DNA of 64,000 bases from Hermatobates lingyangjiaoensis (Eukaryota > Arthropoda > Insecta > Hemiptera > Hermatobatidae): assembly GCA_026182355.1 (NCBI GenBank), contig JAPFBL010000035.1, positions 186,001-250,000 on the forward strand, given 5' to 3'. Of the stretch, positions 34,940-48,245 are shown piece by piece. The notes below the pieces were generated by a model. That model saw nothing but the letters and a program-made list of their open reading frames with translations, did no database searches and was not told the origin of the DNA. Position 1 is the stretch's first letter, and every line of letters begins with the position of its first letter. A program made the position numbers and the translations under genes.

Positions 34940-36925
34940 AAACTTAGTTGGTGCTGTATTTCTTAATTTCAAGGCATTTTTCAGTCTAAGTGACGAAATA
35001 TAAATTGATATATTCCTATGATTATGTAAACCGATGTGTTAAATACCAATTAAAACAACCATTTCTGTTTTAATAAAAAGTTAAGTATTGACCCTTACAA
35101 AGTTTTTGCGATTTTTTTTAAGGAAAAGTGTAAAATAATGAGGTATTTTTAAGGAATATTAATGGTTGTGGGCGGAAGCTAAGTGGTGTGTAAGAGAGGC
35201 CAGCGGGGAGTCAACTGCCAGCCGGCTCTTGTTCTAATCAGCTTTTGCAAATTACATTGCCGATTTATGGCACCACCTTCAACCAATACCCCTATCAGTT
35301 CTTCTGCCTAATACTTTACCTTATTTTTGCCAATTCTCATCCATTATCAGCTCATTCGACCATGAACTGGGAATACCATTTCTTTTTTTTTTATCTCTAT
35401 TCCTCTTGGTGTAATTTCTTTTTTTGACTGTACCTTATCTCTCTGAAAGAATTAAGGAAATAATTATTTCATCTTCTTTGTTGATAGGATAAAGATTTAC
35501 AGTATTATGTGCCACAATATTATTAATAACAGCGCAATTATTTGTTTATTTGTCATGTTTTAGCCAGGCATTAAAATCTATATAAATAAAAGAAAGGTTT
35601 TTGTCTGTATATTGCTAATAACTGACTTTCTTCAAGTTATCTTTATGTTTTATACATTAGGAAAACCGAATTCACCCCTTAGAAACATTTTTGTCTGTTT
35701 GTTTGTCCAAAAAGTTTGTCACAAGCAAACTCAGCCACCATTAGTCAGTGATAGCGAGCTGATACTTTGACAGTAGATTTGTGTATATCCAACCTAAAAG
35801 CTAAGATTTGAATGGATTGAAAATTCAAATAGAAGCAAAGTTACTGACTTTTAAGATGTATTTTACTAGCTACACAGGTATACCGGCATATAGCTAAAAA
35901 TAAACAGATATTTTTACTGTAGCAAGTAGGTATTGCTAATTGATTTTAATTTCATTAACGTTTATCATAACGTTTGCTCGCTTTAAACAAGTAAGTCCTA
36001 CCTACCGGTGTACTAAATAAGAAGTTTGTCTCTAATAAAATCAAATTTGAGCTCAGTATCTAAAGCTGCAAACGTCAAAGACACCCAGATCTAATGACAG
36101 TTATGGACTGTACTAACAATGGTATTTTCTATTATTCTATAATTTATAAAAATATTTTGTAATACTATGCATCATCTCTGAATTTTTGATGTGTAATGTA
36201 CCTATCAAAGACAAGCACGTTTACTTGTGTAATAATATATTGAATAGCAAAATAAAAATCTAAAATTTCTTTTATCTTACTGAAAAATCACTGCTAAATA
36301 TCTCAGACGTACTCAGTTTCTACAATGACCTTTTTTAAAAATGTTAAATATTTATACAAACTATTTCTGGCTAGTTATATCTTAGCAGAAGGGTAGATAT
36401 CTTGTTTATTGTTGAAATAAACTTCTGTGGATATGTATATTACTAAAGTAATATTTAATATTTTTAAAAGTATAATGCCTCTTCTTCAAAGTTAGTATTC
36501 ATAATAGCATTCAAATATATAAATAAATAAATCAAATATAACAAATATAATAAAAAATATTTTATATTTGGGACACTGCTGCAATAATGTTTTCCTTTTG
36601 TCGCCTACTTTTTAATTGTTGACATGGATAAAAAGATGTACTAAATTACCAGTAATGCATCGAGACTGATATATATATATAAATAATGTTATTGGCTGAC
36701 TTATCGAAAGAGAACCCAAACTACTGTAGCCAGAGATATCAATTTGGACAATGGAGTTTTTATACCATGGACAGCAATAAGAAAGAATTTGCAGCCCCTT
36801 CAGAAACAACAGGAAAAAATCAGCTCCGAAATGTAAAAAAAAATTGGATAATAGTCTGAAAAATTAATAATAAAAATATTCAGATCAAAAGATCTTAAAA
36901 ACGGCTATTCTTATTTATATTTAAA
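34940..36925. other. No gene recognised; possible Helentron-type 5' end at about 35577
   Basis: ATCTATATAAATAAAAG followed by gtttttgtctg and, 100 bases on, tttttgtctgtttgtttgtcc resembles the 5' end of the element at 27933. A matching 3' terminus was not located. The remainder is AT-rich. Confidence 0.35.
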
Positions 36926-36930
36926 ACTGC

Positions 36931-37201
36931 ATAAACAAACAAAAGTCTCCACACAAATGAAGTTTTATTCAACAAAAACAACGCGTTTCGAACACTTTGT
37001 GTTCATCATCAGGAAGACACCAAGGATGTGGTGCTGAAGGCTTGGTCCAGTGAATACAACTCACAGTGAAAGTTGTTTTCACTGGACTAACCCTTTAGCA
37101 CCACATCCTTGCTGTCTTCCTGTTGATAAACACAAAGTGTTCGAAACGCGTTGTTATTGTTGAATAAAACTTCATTTGTGTGGAGACTTTTGTTTGTTTA
37201 T
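36931..37201. repeat. Foldback PLE terminal fragment (ACGCGT family)
   Basis: Arms 36931-37053 and 37081-37201 are reverse complements around a 27-base loop; the outer 50 bases equal the arms of the element at 1735-2320. Hammerhead-like motifs sit at 36980-37012 (minus, intact core CTGATGA...GAAACGCGTT) and 37120-37152 (plus, A6 changed to T: CTGTTGA). Confidence 0.8.
36980..37012 (-). ncRNA. Hammerhead-like motif, ACGCGT palindrome type
   Basis: Identical over its length to the motif at 1799-1831: CTGATGA, extra T, GAACAC-AAA-GTGTTC, GAAA, ACGCGT, U17. Confidence 0.55.
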
Positions 37202-38720
37202 CCATTTTACCTTAGAGGAGTAAATACCACACAATTACGGATTCCACAACTAATGATTTCTATTGAAAACATTAAGAGTTCCAAAAATTTGCTTTCTTAC
37301 AACTACTGTTTGAAACATTTTTGTTTAGATATCATATAAACCCTCAAAATCAAGAAGAACTGTAAAAGTGTATAATTTAAGTTTCCTCTCAAAAATGTTA
37401 TTTTTGAGACCATGAGTTAGACCTGCATGAATAACTATATTATAAACAGTTAAAAACATATATTTTAGAAATATTTGTTTTTAACCAATTTTAACCAATT
37501 TTAAAATTGTGGTGAATATTCATTAAAAATAATCAAAACATATTCGTTTACATTTAACGTCAGTGATCAGATATTATAAGGAGCAGTTCTATATTATCCT
37601 TCCTTACTTTAGATTTGCTAATGATTCATCGATTTACATTTTGTTCCATTTGTGAAAATTTTAAAAATGAATCTTTTTTAAAGTCGTCCTATTCACAATC
37701 GTATAGCTTTCTAAGAATAATAACCTTTAATCATTTTACTGCATAAAATATATTTGTTTGTACTTGATAGTTTATTCTATCAAATTTTGATTCACATGAA
37801 ATAAAAAAAAGACATATATGTACAATTTTTACACATTTTACACCAAACCCCGTAAAATTAGTTATTATTTTTATTACTGTTGGGACTGGTTGCAGGTGTA
37901 TTTTAATTTGAATAATGAATCATTATACTCTTCAATTAGCTTATAAAATACCCCCTGTGACTGGCAGGTTAGTGTCGAAATGTCAGAGCTTTACCCAACT
38001 TGATTTGAATTGGAAAATTGAGAATTAAGGGGAACAACTTTTCCAATCATATTGAAATTTTCCAGTGAGCTGCTCTTAATCAATAGAAAGATAAGTACAT
38101 TTTTCTAGATTGGTTTTCCGTGATTTTTAAATGAGAGACAGACATACGGAGAAATAGTCGTTTTATATCTGCAGTATATAAATCAACTCTATTACATCTA
38201 TTACTTTATAGTATACTTTATACTAATACTTTATAGTATAGTAGTTTTTTTAATTACCATTCTATCAGTCCAGAACAGATTATGGGAAAGTTACCATATA
38301 TTACATTTAAAATTCAAACCCTTAATATTCTGTTTTACTGGGTTTAAACATTAAACTGCTTACATTTGATATTTACTGCAGGTATTTTTTCTCCGAAAAA
38401 AGTTTTGGATTTATGTTACATAACGATCACCTGGGGCTTAAGTGGCTTCCAGTCAGGTCCGTAGGTATTGGATAGCAGAAATCCCTGTGCGACGTATTCT
38501 TTATCAGAGTAACTCTGATTAACCAACCAAGTGTGGTCCTGACTGATAAACAAAGCAGAACAGCGCATTGACCTTAAGTTTGGACAGGTTTACGAAGCTA
38601 AATAGCAAAGCTAAGAAGCGGCTGCATACGGAGGGGAATCTGATGGTCTGCATACTCTATTCACACGTCCACTCTGTTCACACTCTATTCATACTTGATG
38701 CACGGTGTAGCTGGCTTGAA
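37202..38720. other. No gene recognised; possible dispersed repeat at 38430-38700
   Basis: The segment 38430-38700 is GC-richer (cacctggggcttaagtggc) and ends where the non-LTR retrotransposon fossil becomes recognisable. It could be that element's upstream part or another repeat. The rest is AT-rich. Confidence 0.4.
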
Positions 38721-38729
38721 TAGTTAAAC

Positions 38730-40580
38730 AACATCTAAAGAGCTGGAAGAGACAACTAGCAACATAAATGACGCTATGATTAAATTCTCCTAAGCTAATC
38801 TATTCGATAAGGAAGTTATTAATAATAGGAATGCTCCATGGTGGAATTCAAAATTTTTTCAAAAATGTTAATACTGAAAAAGGGTCGGAAAGATGGGTCA
38901 TTTATAAATACTCCCTCACAGAGGGCAAGGAGAAAATCTTGGAAAGTTTTTTGTGAAGATATAGACAGTCTTAATAAGGTTTGCTGAAAGTGGTTCAACG
39001 TTCACCGATAATAAGGAGGAGACAAGTTGTTAATAGAGACACACATTCCTGGCTCCTCAATTCTCAATGGAGAATAATACCTTCATGGCCTTCATATATG
39101 TCGTTAAACGTAAGTTACGTAGGTTAGATAGAAACACTTTCACAGGAAGTAAATTAAAATAAACTATTGCTAGTTTAAACCTTTCAAATACCCAGGAGGG
39201 GATGGAATAATTTCAATTATATTTTAAATGGATTTCTCAACTTTAGCGCCTGAACGTATTAATCTATATCGAGGAAGCAATATTCTCAACCATGTTCCAA
39301 GTCCAAGGAGGGAAGTTAAGATAGTTTTTTAAACCTAAAATTAGACCTGCAGAATGGATTTAAACAGTGCTAATATAAAGAATAATTAATGTAAATATAG
39401 GATAAACCACAACTCAAAGTGTAACCACAAGGAGTTGTATATCGTCTTTACTGAGGTCATTGGTTGTGGATGGACTATTCAATACTCTAAGTAATCAAAC
39501 TTATTATATGCAGAGGTATGCAGATGACCTTATTATTATAATCATAAAAAAAGAAAGACATCACTGTTTATAAGCTGGACATTACTTAATCCCCCTCATC
39601 AGAGCATTGGCTGCTAGAATTTCCTTTTGAAAACTTCATCAGGCTTCGATAACTTTTAAATATATACTCATATTTGGCGCTAATTTCTGTAATATTTTAC
39701 AAGGGTGACGATGACATGGTCCAATAGCATTCTTTAAATGTCTCCCTCTAAAAGGATAGAATCTTCCTTAAAAGCTTATTCATATCCCACCTGGATTGAA
39801 TTTAGGCTGTTTGTATAAAACACTAAATTATATATGTTAGTAAAAAAGATTCTATGAAGAAGTAAATGAAGAGGTCGTGATTCTCGAAATGTCCCTTATA
39901 GAACGTTGTTGGGGTTGCAAAAGACTCTTTAAAAATACATTAATTATCAAATTTAAATGAAGTTTAATTGAAAAAAAAACGAGTTATGTAAAAATATTTT
40001 TGAAGATAGGCATTGGAAATCATTCTGAATATTCAAATTCCTTCATAAGCGGGTCTGAAGGGGGTTTTCAAAACCACTTTTAAAATCTTATATACAACCA
40101 ATTTTGATTAAATTTCATACATTTGTCTACGATATTGAATATCGTAGACAAATTCAATTGTCTAACATTTACTGAGCAAATAATAGATGTGGCCCTAGAT
40201 ATCTTAAAATATCTTTAGAGAGCTGGAAGAATAGTGTGTTGAGGAAGGTGGAAAGAATTACTCTTAAAAGTTACACTTATGTATAAGACAATAAATTATG
40301 TAAAATCAGTTTTCTATGAAATACTAAAAATGATCTTAAATTCTAAATGCCCACTCAGAGGATCTAAAGGAAATGGACAGAAGTTCCCTTTTAAACTTAA
40401 TGTATATGCGCCTTTGTATAATTTTAAACCAAGGATATGAATCCCTGAACGTGTAAACAAAATTATTCGAAGATGGTGGTTCTCAATCTTTGAATGCTCT
40501 CCTAAGAGAACATGTTTGGGGGGGGGGGGGGGGTTAAAATCTCCAAATCTTTAATTAAATTTAAGACTCATCTATAAGCT
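38730..40580 (+). pseudogene. Non-LTR retrotransposon ORF2 relic (Jockey/I-like)
   Basis: Translation with many stops and frameshifts still shows the order of a LINE ORF2. NRNAPWWN (the 'PWWN' element after the endonuclease) lies at about 38829, then GEKSWKVFCEDI, RDTHSWLL, and FQIPRRGWNN where 'SPGPDGI' is expected. A decayed 'GCPQGGVLSPLLWNLVVD' follows (RSLVVDGLFNTL), then YADDLIII, the RT catalytic motif, at about 39520. No intact domain remains. The group is inferred from PWWN and the 'NLVVD' region; the exact clade cannot be fixed. Confidence 0.75.
40518..40533. repeat. 16-base poly-G run
   Basis: Sixteen consecutive G on the plus strand within the non-LTR relic. It may be a true run of uncertain length or partly an assembly artefact. 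Confidence 0.8.
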
Positions 40581-40599
40581 ACTAAATTATTTTCGAAGG

Positions 40600-41720
40600 C
40601 ATTCAATCGAATGAATGATACGTGACTGATAATAGTGTACTAAATTATTTTTTTGACGCAGCCTGGTAATACCTTCTTTTAGTTGTTCCCTCCAATAAGT
40701 TTCAATAATAATGGAGCAATAATTTTTACAAAAACTCTTTTTGAATACAGTTAATGATGGGTATTTTTCCTGGTTATCGTAAACTTTGAAGATGTTAATT
40801 TTTTAATTAAATACATACATATTGTTAGTCCACAGAGATTAGTAAAGATAATATTATAAACTTCCGACATACCTCGTTGGGGTTTATATTGGACGACTCC
40901 GCTAAGTTGCGAGTCATAATAATACGATTTTTTTGTTCGTCCCAGTCTTGTCAGGAGGAATATTTAAAATAATTTAATCCAATATAATGTGATCTATTAG
41001 TAAAAAATATTTCTATTTACTTTTAATCCATAAAACTTATAATATTAATTTTACTTTGAAACTTAAGTGATTATAAAGTAACTTGATAGTTCTAAGCAAT
41101 ACTAACTAGTATGTGAAGCCAATCATTTATCTCGTTCTTTTATAAAAGGTAGGGAACGTCTTTATTGGGTTCAGATTTAGCCCTTGATTCTAGCCACCTC
41201 TTTCGATTGGCAAACTTCCAGACAGGTGACCTGAGGGAAGAGGGAACTGGAACCCCTAATACGAACAAAAAAACCTCCCTCTCAAATACTTGGGAGAAAA
41301 GATTTCTTTTATCTTCCGAATTTTTAAACTAGGTAAATAGCTCAATTAAGAAACTCCATTAATTGATCATTTCTAATATGTATAATATTATTTCAACTGC
41401 TACGGTAATATTTAGAAACAATGTATTTAGTTATTTTAATAGAACTTTACGAGACTGAAGAGCTGTACTCCTCTCCTGGTCACGTGAAGTATTCATATGA
41501 ATATATTAGTTTTATCAAACATTCTACGTGCTATGTTATATCCAACGGGCATAGGCATGACTCACTTTTGATTCTGCACCCACAACCATAGACGAGCCTC
41601 ATTAATTTCATTTCCTTGAAGAATTCGCAGAGTTACGTTTTGCTGCTATCTCTTCTTTACGTCCCCCCCCCTACTGGGCCATGTAGCTATCCCACTATCT
41701 GCATTGGATTCATTTCCACA
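40600..41720. other. AT-rich sequence without a recognisable gene
   Basis: No coding or RNA features recognised. Confidence 0.5.
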
Positions 41721-41729
41721 GGTTCATTG

Positions 41730-42250
41730 AACCAGGGGCTACAAATGCCAGCTGAGCAGGTGCAGTAGGATCATTGGTCCGGAGTTTGATGCGAAACTCT
41801 TAAAACAAGTCGATACTACGGACGGCGGGGGCTCATGGAGAGGTTCTCTCTCCATCCCGCCAACTGAGGTTGGAGGTTGGAGGTGGCTGTTGGTTCTCAC
41901 CCAAGCTGGGTAGGCTCTTGTTGTCACTGTGTGAGAAGCAGTAACTTCTCAGAGCTGGAGACCCCAAACCCTTACCAGTGGGAAGACACCTCGAACTCAG
42001 CTTATTGGACTGGACAACTGGTACTTGCCTAGTAGAGGTTCGGCTCTGAACGGGAGATGAGAGTGGGGACGATTAGATACCAACCCTTCGAGCCCTTATA
42101 TGTTCAGTTAACATAACTAGGATACTAACAACACTCCTCACAGTGACACCCTGATGGGGTCCGATTAATTACTAGTAGCAAGCCCTGGTCCCGGGGTAAC
42201 GTCTGTCCTCTTCGGAGGAGGACGAACGAATTCAAAGAAATCCTATGATA
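41730..42250. repeat. Probable dispersed repeat of about 520 bp
   Basis: A GC-rich block with sharp edges against AT-rich flanks. It ends ggtcccggggtaacgtctgtcc, tcttcggaggagg, which resembles the body of the SINE at 1380-1440 (gggaccaaaggcttaacgtcc, tctccgaggga) in the same order. No tRNA-like promoter was found in it. An unclassified SINE or non-LTR tail. Confidence 0.4.
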
Positions 42251-42259
42251 GTCATAAAA

Positions 42260-44500
42260 CTGTAAGGCAGTGTAGGTTAGCCTGACTACAATATCTCTTC
42301 TTTGAGTGTACCAAAAGTGCCTGTACTGAGTTTATACTTAAGTCAGATACACGTTTGTATATATCTTATTTTACATAGCTTAATACTTATTACGTTATCA
42401 CAATCTTGTATTGTCAGATAATATTTTATTATTAAACCTTTATTACAAGAAACATATATTAAATCCGTCCCAGCTAAATAAAGCTTAATAGCTTACAGCT
42501 GACGACACCTGAAGTGTTAAAGTGTTCAAACACACCACTAATAATGACAGACAAAAACTGAAAAACAATCGCTGATTACAGGTTCAATACCACTTCAGTT
42601 CCACTTAACTACAAATTATATTATTAAGGAGCATAGAGTTCGTAACTGCGATGAATGGCTATTTTGTTCTTGGATTATACAATTAATTTTATTATTACAG
42701 ATTTATTTCAGACAATGAAAGAGAGTATGAATACTAATAATTTAATCCTTTCTATATTTGGAATGGTGAAATTATCTAATAAGGATGTAATTTAGAAACT
42801 GGATAACATATTTCATGTAAACAAATATTTAAACTTCTTGAACAAAGATTATTACAATTCACTATTCAAAGACAGAAGTCTAAGATAATAAAAGCTGTTT
42901 TTCAATTTAGTTGAAAAAGTTTATTTGAACTGTTTTCTTAAAAAGAAGGAAGTTTGGATTGAAGGCAAGTATAATTCATTTGTAATCAGCATGTCAAATA
43001 AGTAAGGCATTATTCATGTTGATGTAGGATCACTTGAATAGAGTGAGGGAGAGAAAAGAAACTATTCAGAGTCGGAGGTAGATTACCATAAGGGGCTCCG
43101 GATAGGACTTGCTCTCGCTTCCACTCCAGCTTTACGCCCCACCGGCTAATCATAATAAGGCAATGAATCTTAACTTTGTGTCCCTCTTATTGGAATTTCA
43201 AAACCCATCGTGAATCAAGTCCTTTTAACTTATAACGGCATTTTTTTTTTAACGATCGTTTATTTTCTTTGAAGGTAAGAAGGGAAATTATTAGGGCTAG
43301 AGTTTTAGTGAAATCTTGGCAAGTCTTTTAAAGCGATAAATTTAAAGTTTTTCTTTCATACAAAAAAAAAAGTGTGAAGAAAACTAGAGGAAAGGTTTTT
43401 TTTTTCGATGGTGAGGAAACAATAGGTCTTTAATAAGGAGGGAAGGAAGTGGAATGGACCCTGTGGACGGCTGTGCCCTTTCAGGAGCCAATAGATTGAC
43501 GCATTCTACCCTCTTTATTCATCTCAATAGGATTAACTCCTTCCTTTCCACTTATTGCAGAAGCAATTACCTTTAGACTTTATTGTTGTCCACTCTATTC
43601 ATGAATGGAAGCTTAAGATCACAGTATATAGATATAAGTATCACCCTAATCTTCATTGATTAGGTTTTCTTTAACCTATCAAACAAGTTTTGTGTTTATA
43701 AATAACGCACAAAAAATTTTCACATCTGATTTATTTTGACGTTTATTTTCTTTTATGTTAAATTATTATTTATAGAACTTAAGTTTTAACTTATAACTTA
43801 TTCTAATCATCTTCATTAGTATTAAATATTTGATATTTATATTCCAGGATTTTCTTTAGTTTTAGTTATTTTCTTGTTAATATTCTTCACTATTATTATA
43901 TTTTTAAGTTTTTGTTATTTACTTCAGTTTCACTTATTATTTCTCAGCTCTTCACTTATGCCTAGTTTATTTTTCTTACTTGTCGCTTCACAAGTGAGCT
44001 TGGTGTCCCTAACTCGTATCAACATTTTAAAAAATTAGACATAATTTTCGTAGCGTGTCACACATCACAAATGTAAAAACTAAAAAAAATATGGAATATT
44101 AATTATTAATTATATTATAATTAATAATATTAATTATATTTGACCCCTTTTTAACTTTAAAAGTGAAACCTACAAATTATTTGTTTTGATATTATTTTTA
44201 AAAATTTTTCTTAAATATAAAAAGCAGAGTTAGATGTTTAGTCCTGATACATAAACGTATAAAAAATAACTTTCACAAGTTTCTGCTTTGCTTGTTATGT
44301 CCAATACCGAAAGAATTGCTACTATTATATTTCATTTTCATTTTTCTTTGGGGGGAGGGGGGTGAACTAGAATTATATCCATATGAATGAAAAAAATGAA
44401 AGGTACTAACAAAGAAACAGAAGGAAGTAGTTGAATGATAATGTTAATAATGAAAGTTCTAGGCGGTGGTTGGAGTTTCTATAAGGTAGCGACTAGAGAG
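42260..44500. other. No gene recognised; GC-richer spots at 43080-43150 and 43440-43510
   Basis: Both spots are short and without open frames; the rest is AT-rich. A perfect AT palindrome (attaattatattataattaat) occurs near 44100. Confidence 0.45.
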
Positions 44501-44514
44501 GGTGGTTACTGAGG

Positions 44515-44700
44515 GTCGAGAGTTCGGTAAACAAGCAGAGGGAAGTAAACAAAGGGGTAAACAAGCAAGGGTAAACAAGCCGGCACCAGACAGGTCGAGC
44601 TGCAATAACAGATCAACTTTGTTAATTGGAGAACTACCTCGGCTTTATTCCCCATACCCTCTCGTCCACGACCCACCGTAAAAACCCTTTCGCCTGACAA
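44515..44700. promoter_or_regulatory. Four GTAAACA forkhead-type motifs in 51 bp
   Basis: GTAAACA occurs at 44527, 44545, 44557 and 44571, three of them within GGTAAACAAGC. Spacing is 18, 12 and 14 bases. A GC-richer tail follows to about 44700. This is either a small imperfect tandem repeat or a homotypic forkhead-factor cluster. Confidence 0.45.
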
Positions 44701-44719
44701 AGGGCCAATAAACATCTTT

Positions 44720-45269
44720 TGTTTAAAGTAATCTTCATATGTCTTTTAATAAAACTATTAATTAGCTAAATTTTTTTCAATCTCTCATATTTCATATAAC
44801 CCAAATAAAATAAATTAATTCTATTGCTGATATCAACGTTCTTTTTTTTCTGAAACCTTTTTAAATTAATAAATCCATATACAAAAATAAGTTCGACCGA
44901 AATAATATCTTTGCAGTCAGATATTGTAAATATCTAGCAATATGCATAAAGCTTTATTTTTCCGTCGTTGTCATGTCAAAATATTTGTACAACATTGTTC
45001 TTTGTTGAAAGAAGTGTCTATTGACTTTTCAATGAATGGTTCATAAATTAATGCTCAATACATTCTAGCATCTGGTAACTGAAATCTAAGATCAGTGATC
45101 CTGAAAAAAACTTCATTAATACATTTTGATAGATATACAGATTTGAGTATTCCTGAATCCACTTTTCATATTTTTATTTTACTATAAGTAAAAATTCGAT
45201 GTGAAAAAATTCTATTTCGAGATTTTGTCAGATTAACATGTTATTAAGCCCCCAAAGTGATGTCTATGA

Positions 45270-45318
<49 letters not shown>

Positions 45319-46730
45319 GTGTACAGTCCACAATCTTAGATGAACAACATTCATATTTTACACAAAAATGTGCCTTATGGTGTAGATAAACCCTATTGAT
45401 TGGGAGCAATTATACATGATGAGAAAGTCATTTTTTTTTGACAAAATGTTTTTTTAGAATTTTTTTTGTCCTAAACTACTAAATATAGAGTCTTGAAATT
45501 TTAGATTTATCATAGAAGTGTCAAGAGTAATAATTGAAAAAGCTTATCACATTTTTGAAAACACTGGAAATATTTTTTTTTTAATAATGTAGACATTTTG
45601 ACTTATGATTGAATCAGGAAAAATTTGAAGAGGATAAAAATCCTACTGTTTGAGGGATAAAAAAGAATTATAGCTTAATATAGAGCATTACGTGGTAAAT
45701 ACGTTGTCATTATAGTGGTACAAAACTTTTCTTGAAACAGTTTTGAATTGTTTCTTCCCAAACATGCTTCGGAGTCATCTTCTCGGACATTTGCAAATCA
45801 CATTTTCAAAGCGAGTTCCACTCCAGTATGTTTTCCAATCCATCTTCTTTTGTACAACAAATTTTGGTTTCCGCTGATATCCATCTCGTGGCTTGTGCGG
45901 ATTTTAAAATTTTGCACAGAAGTGGCTTGCTCATTTGCAGTTTTGCAAACTCACGTTGCCCCATCTTCTACAGCTTATTGTAGTTCTATAAAATTTCAGC
46001 TTATTCTTTGATGCTTAAATCTTTGCGTTTCTTCATATTGAAGTGATGTGAATATCAACATTAAACAAAAAAGTCATTGCCACGTAGCCTTTGTTCTATG
46101 CGTCAGATCGCATGTCACAACTGGTAGTCTGATAACAGTAACTGAAACTTAGTGATTTCGTGATTGAAAAAGCAGAAATCTGAGGGACAGTCTTGAAATA
46201 AGGAAACCTTATCTCTTGCTTTGCCAAAGATAGAGTTAGTATTCTTAAAACAACAACTTCTCGCTGGGCATTTACCCTGGAACTGAACTCAACAAAAAAA
46301 GTCCAAAGTAAAATTGATTTTAATAATTTCTAATCATAATAACGTATGCATATGTTAAAGTAGCGCCTTATTCTTGCATATAAATAATGAATATCATCAT
46401 ATTGATTGGAACGGAGCTAAATTTATTACCTATGAAAAATCAGTGTTGTTAAAAAATATCGAATCATCTCTGATTAAATTTATTATCCATTAGTAAGGGT
46501 TTGTTCAAACTTGACTCAGTCCTAACGAGGGTACTTGCCTCATCTAAGAGAGTTGACGGCTAGTAGATGGTTTTTTACTTTTTCTTACTGTATTGCTTTG
46601 TATCCCCAAACAACCCTCCATGGACTATTGTCCTTTCCTGCACTTTACACCATTTTAAAATACCTCTCTTCACTCCCACTCCTCTCAACCCCTTACCATG
46701 ATGTCTCTGCATCTTGTGTTTTAGTTGAGT
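44720..46730. other. No gene recognised; (GT)n at about 45271-45315
   Basis: The segment 45740-46010 is open for 87 codons on the plus strand and looks less AT-biased, but no family was recognised in any frame. The (GT)n tract is about 45 bases. Confidence 0.45.
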
Positions 46731-46736
46731 TTTTGA

Positions 46737-46771
46737 CTTTGACGAAGACCGCTTGTTATGGTTAAAGATCT
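46737..46771 (+). ncRNA. Hammerhead-like motif (AGATCT family), degenerate
   Basis: GACT, TTGACGA, extra A, stem II GACCGC...ATGGTT, AAAGATCTT, AGTC. Stem I is intact; C3 and G12 positions are altered. A single arm of the family, not a foldback. Confidence 0.4.
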
Positions 46772-46997
46772 TAGTCTTTTTTTCCTATTTCTTATTGTGG
46801 TTTAAACACACACATATATGTTGCAGCAGCTTCTGCACTCACTAGTTTTGTGCTGGTGGCCTCTATCTTTCGGGCAATTCTCCTTTCTTCTGGCTGCAGT
46901 TGCTATAGCATCTGTCCCAGAGACACCTTTGACATTTAAAATTTTTCCACCTTTCGACCCTGCTTCCAACGTAAACTATATATATATATATAAAACT

Positions 46998-47023
46998 CAA
47001 ATTTTCGGATAATCTGTCTTCAG
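46998..47023 (-). ncRNA. Hammerhead-like motif, AATT type
   Basis: Minus strand: CTC, CTGAAGA, extra C, AGATTATCC (one stem II mismatch), GAAA, AATT, U17, GAG. Core consensus intact. Confidence 0.5.
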
Positions 47024-48220
47024 GAGAAAAGAGAATTGGTGACCAAGTACGCTGGAAACACAACGGCAGGCAACCGTCCCGACAACAGACTGTGCCGCCA
47101 CGCGCCCGCGGTTCAGGATGTAATGAAGTAGAGACGAACAGAAGAAATAAAATTAAAGTTAAGACTAGCAGTACTGGTTGATTGAAGGTAAAATAAAACA
47201 ACAGGAAGACAAATGAAGTATGAAAAGGAATACCGTGAAAAATACCTAAAAGCATGAAAAAGGAAGATAACAGAGTTGGTAATGCGATGAGAAACAATTG
47301 AAAATGCACGGATAAGATCAATTAAAAAATAAATATAATAAAATAAATAAATAATTAAATAAATAAATAAGTAAATAAATTTAAAAAAATAAAAAATAAA
47401 ATAATAATAAAAATAAAATAAAAATAATAAAAATGAAAAATAATAAAAAATAAAAATTAATATAAAATATTTTTATCGCTTAGGGTTTAATCCGGGTTTG
47501 GTACGTGCCTTGAGCTACCAGATGTGGGCCTCCTCGGATGCCCTAAGAGTTACGGTATAGTCATCGGAGGGATCTGTCGCAGGATCTGTACTCTGAAAAC
47601 CCACGGTCTCACCTTTAATGAATGCTTGAGAGTACAGATCCTGCAACAGATCCCTCCTGATGACTATCGCGCAACTCTTAGAGCATCCGAGAAGGCCCAC
47701 ATCTGGTTGCTCAAGACACGTACCAAACCCGGATTAAACCCTAAGGGATAAAAATATTTTATATTAATTTTTATTTTTTATTATTTTTCATTTTTATTTT
47801 ATTTTGTTATTTTAAATTTGTTTTATTATTATTTTATTATTATTATTTGTTTAATTTTTTTATTTTTATTTTTATTAATTTATTTATTTTAATTATTTAT
47901 TTATTATTATATTGATTTTTTAATTGATCTTATCCGTGTATTTTCAATTGTTTCTCATCGCTTACCAACTCTATTATCTTCCTTTTTCATGCTTTTAGGT
48001 ATTTTTCACGGTATTCCTTTTCATACTTCATTTATCTTCCTGTTGTTTTATTTTACCTTCAATCAACCAGAACTGTTTGTCTTAATTTTAATTTTATTTC
48101 TTCTGTTCGTCTCTACTTCATTACTTCCTGAACCGCGGGTGCGTGGCGGCACAGTCTGTTGTCGGGACAGTTGCCTGCCGCTGTGTTTCCGGCGTGCTTG
48201 GTCACCCATTCTCTTTTCTC

Positions 48221-48245
48221 CTGAAGACGGATCATCCGAAAATTT
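48221..48245 (+). ncRNA. Hammerhead-like motif, AATT type
   Basis: CTC, CTGAAGA, extra C, GGAT-C-ATCC, GAAA, AATT, U17, GAG: complete core, 4-bp stem II, 3-bp stem I. Identical to 34831-34855. Confidence 0.6.

Noticed and set aside
45748..46011. Possible transposase or exon in a less AT-biased segment
   Set aside because: No motif of any transposase family recognised in six frames; left unannotated.
46863..47321. 152-codon minus frame with hydrophobic stretches resembling membrane segments
   Set aside because: It is the antisense/sense image of a foldback repeat (mirrored at 47989-48255); hydrophobicity comes from T-rich DNA.
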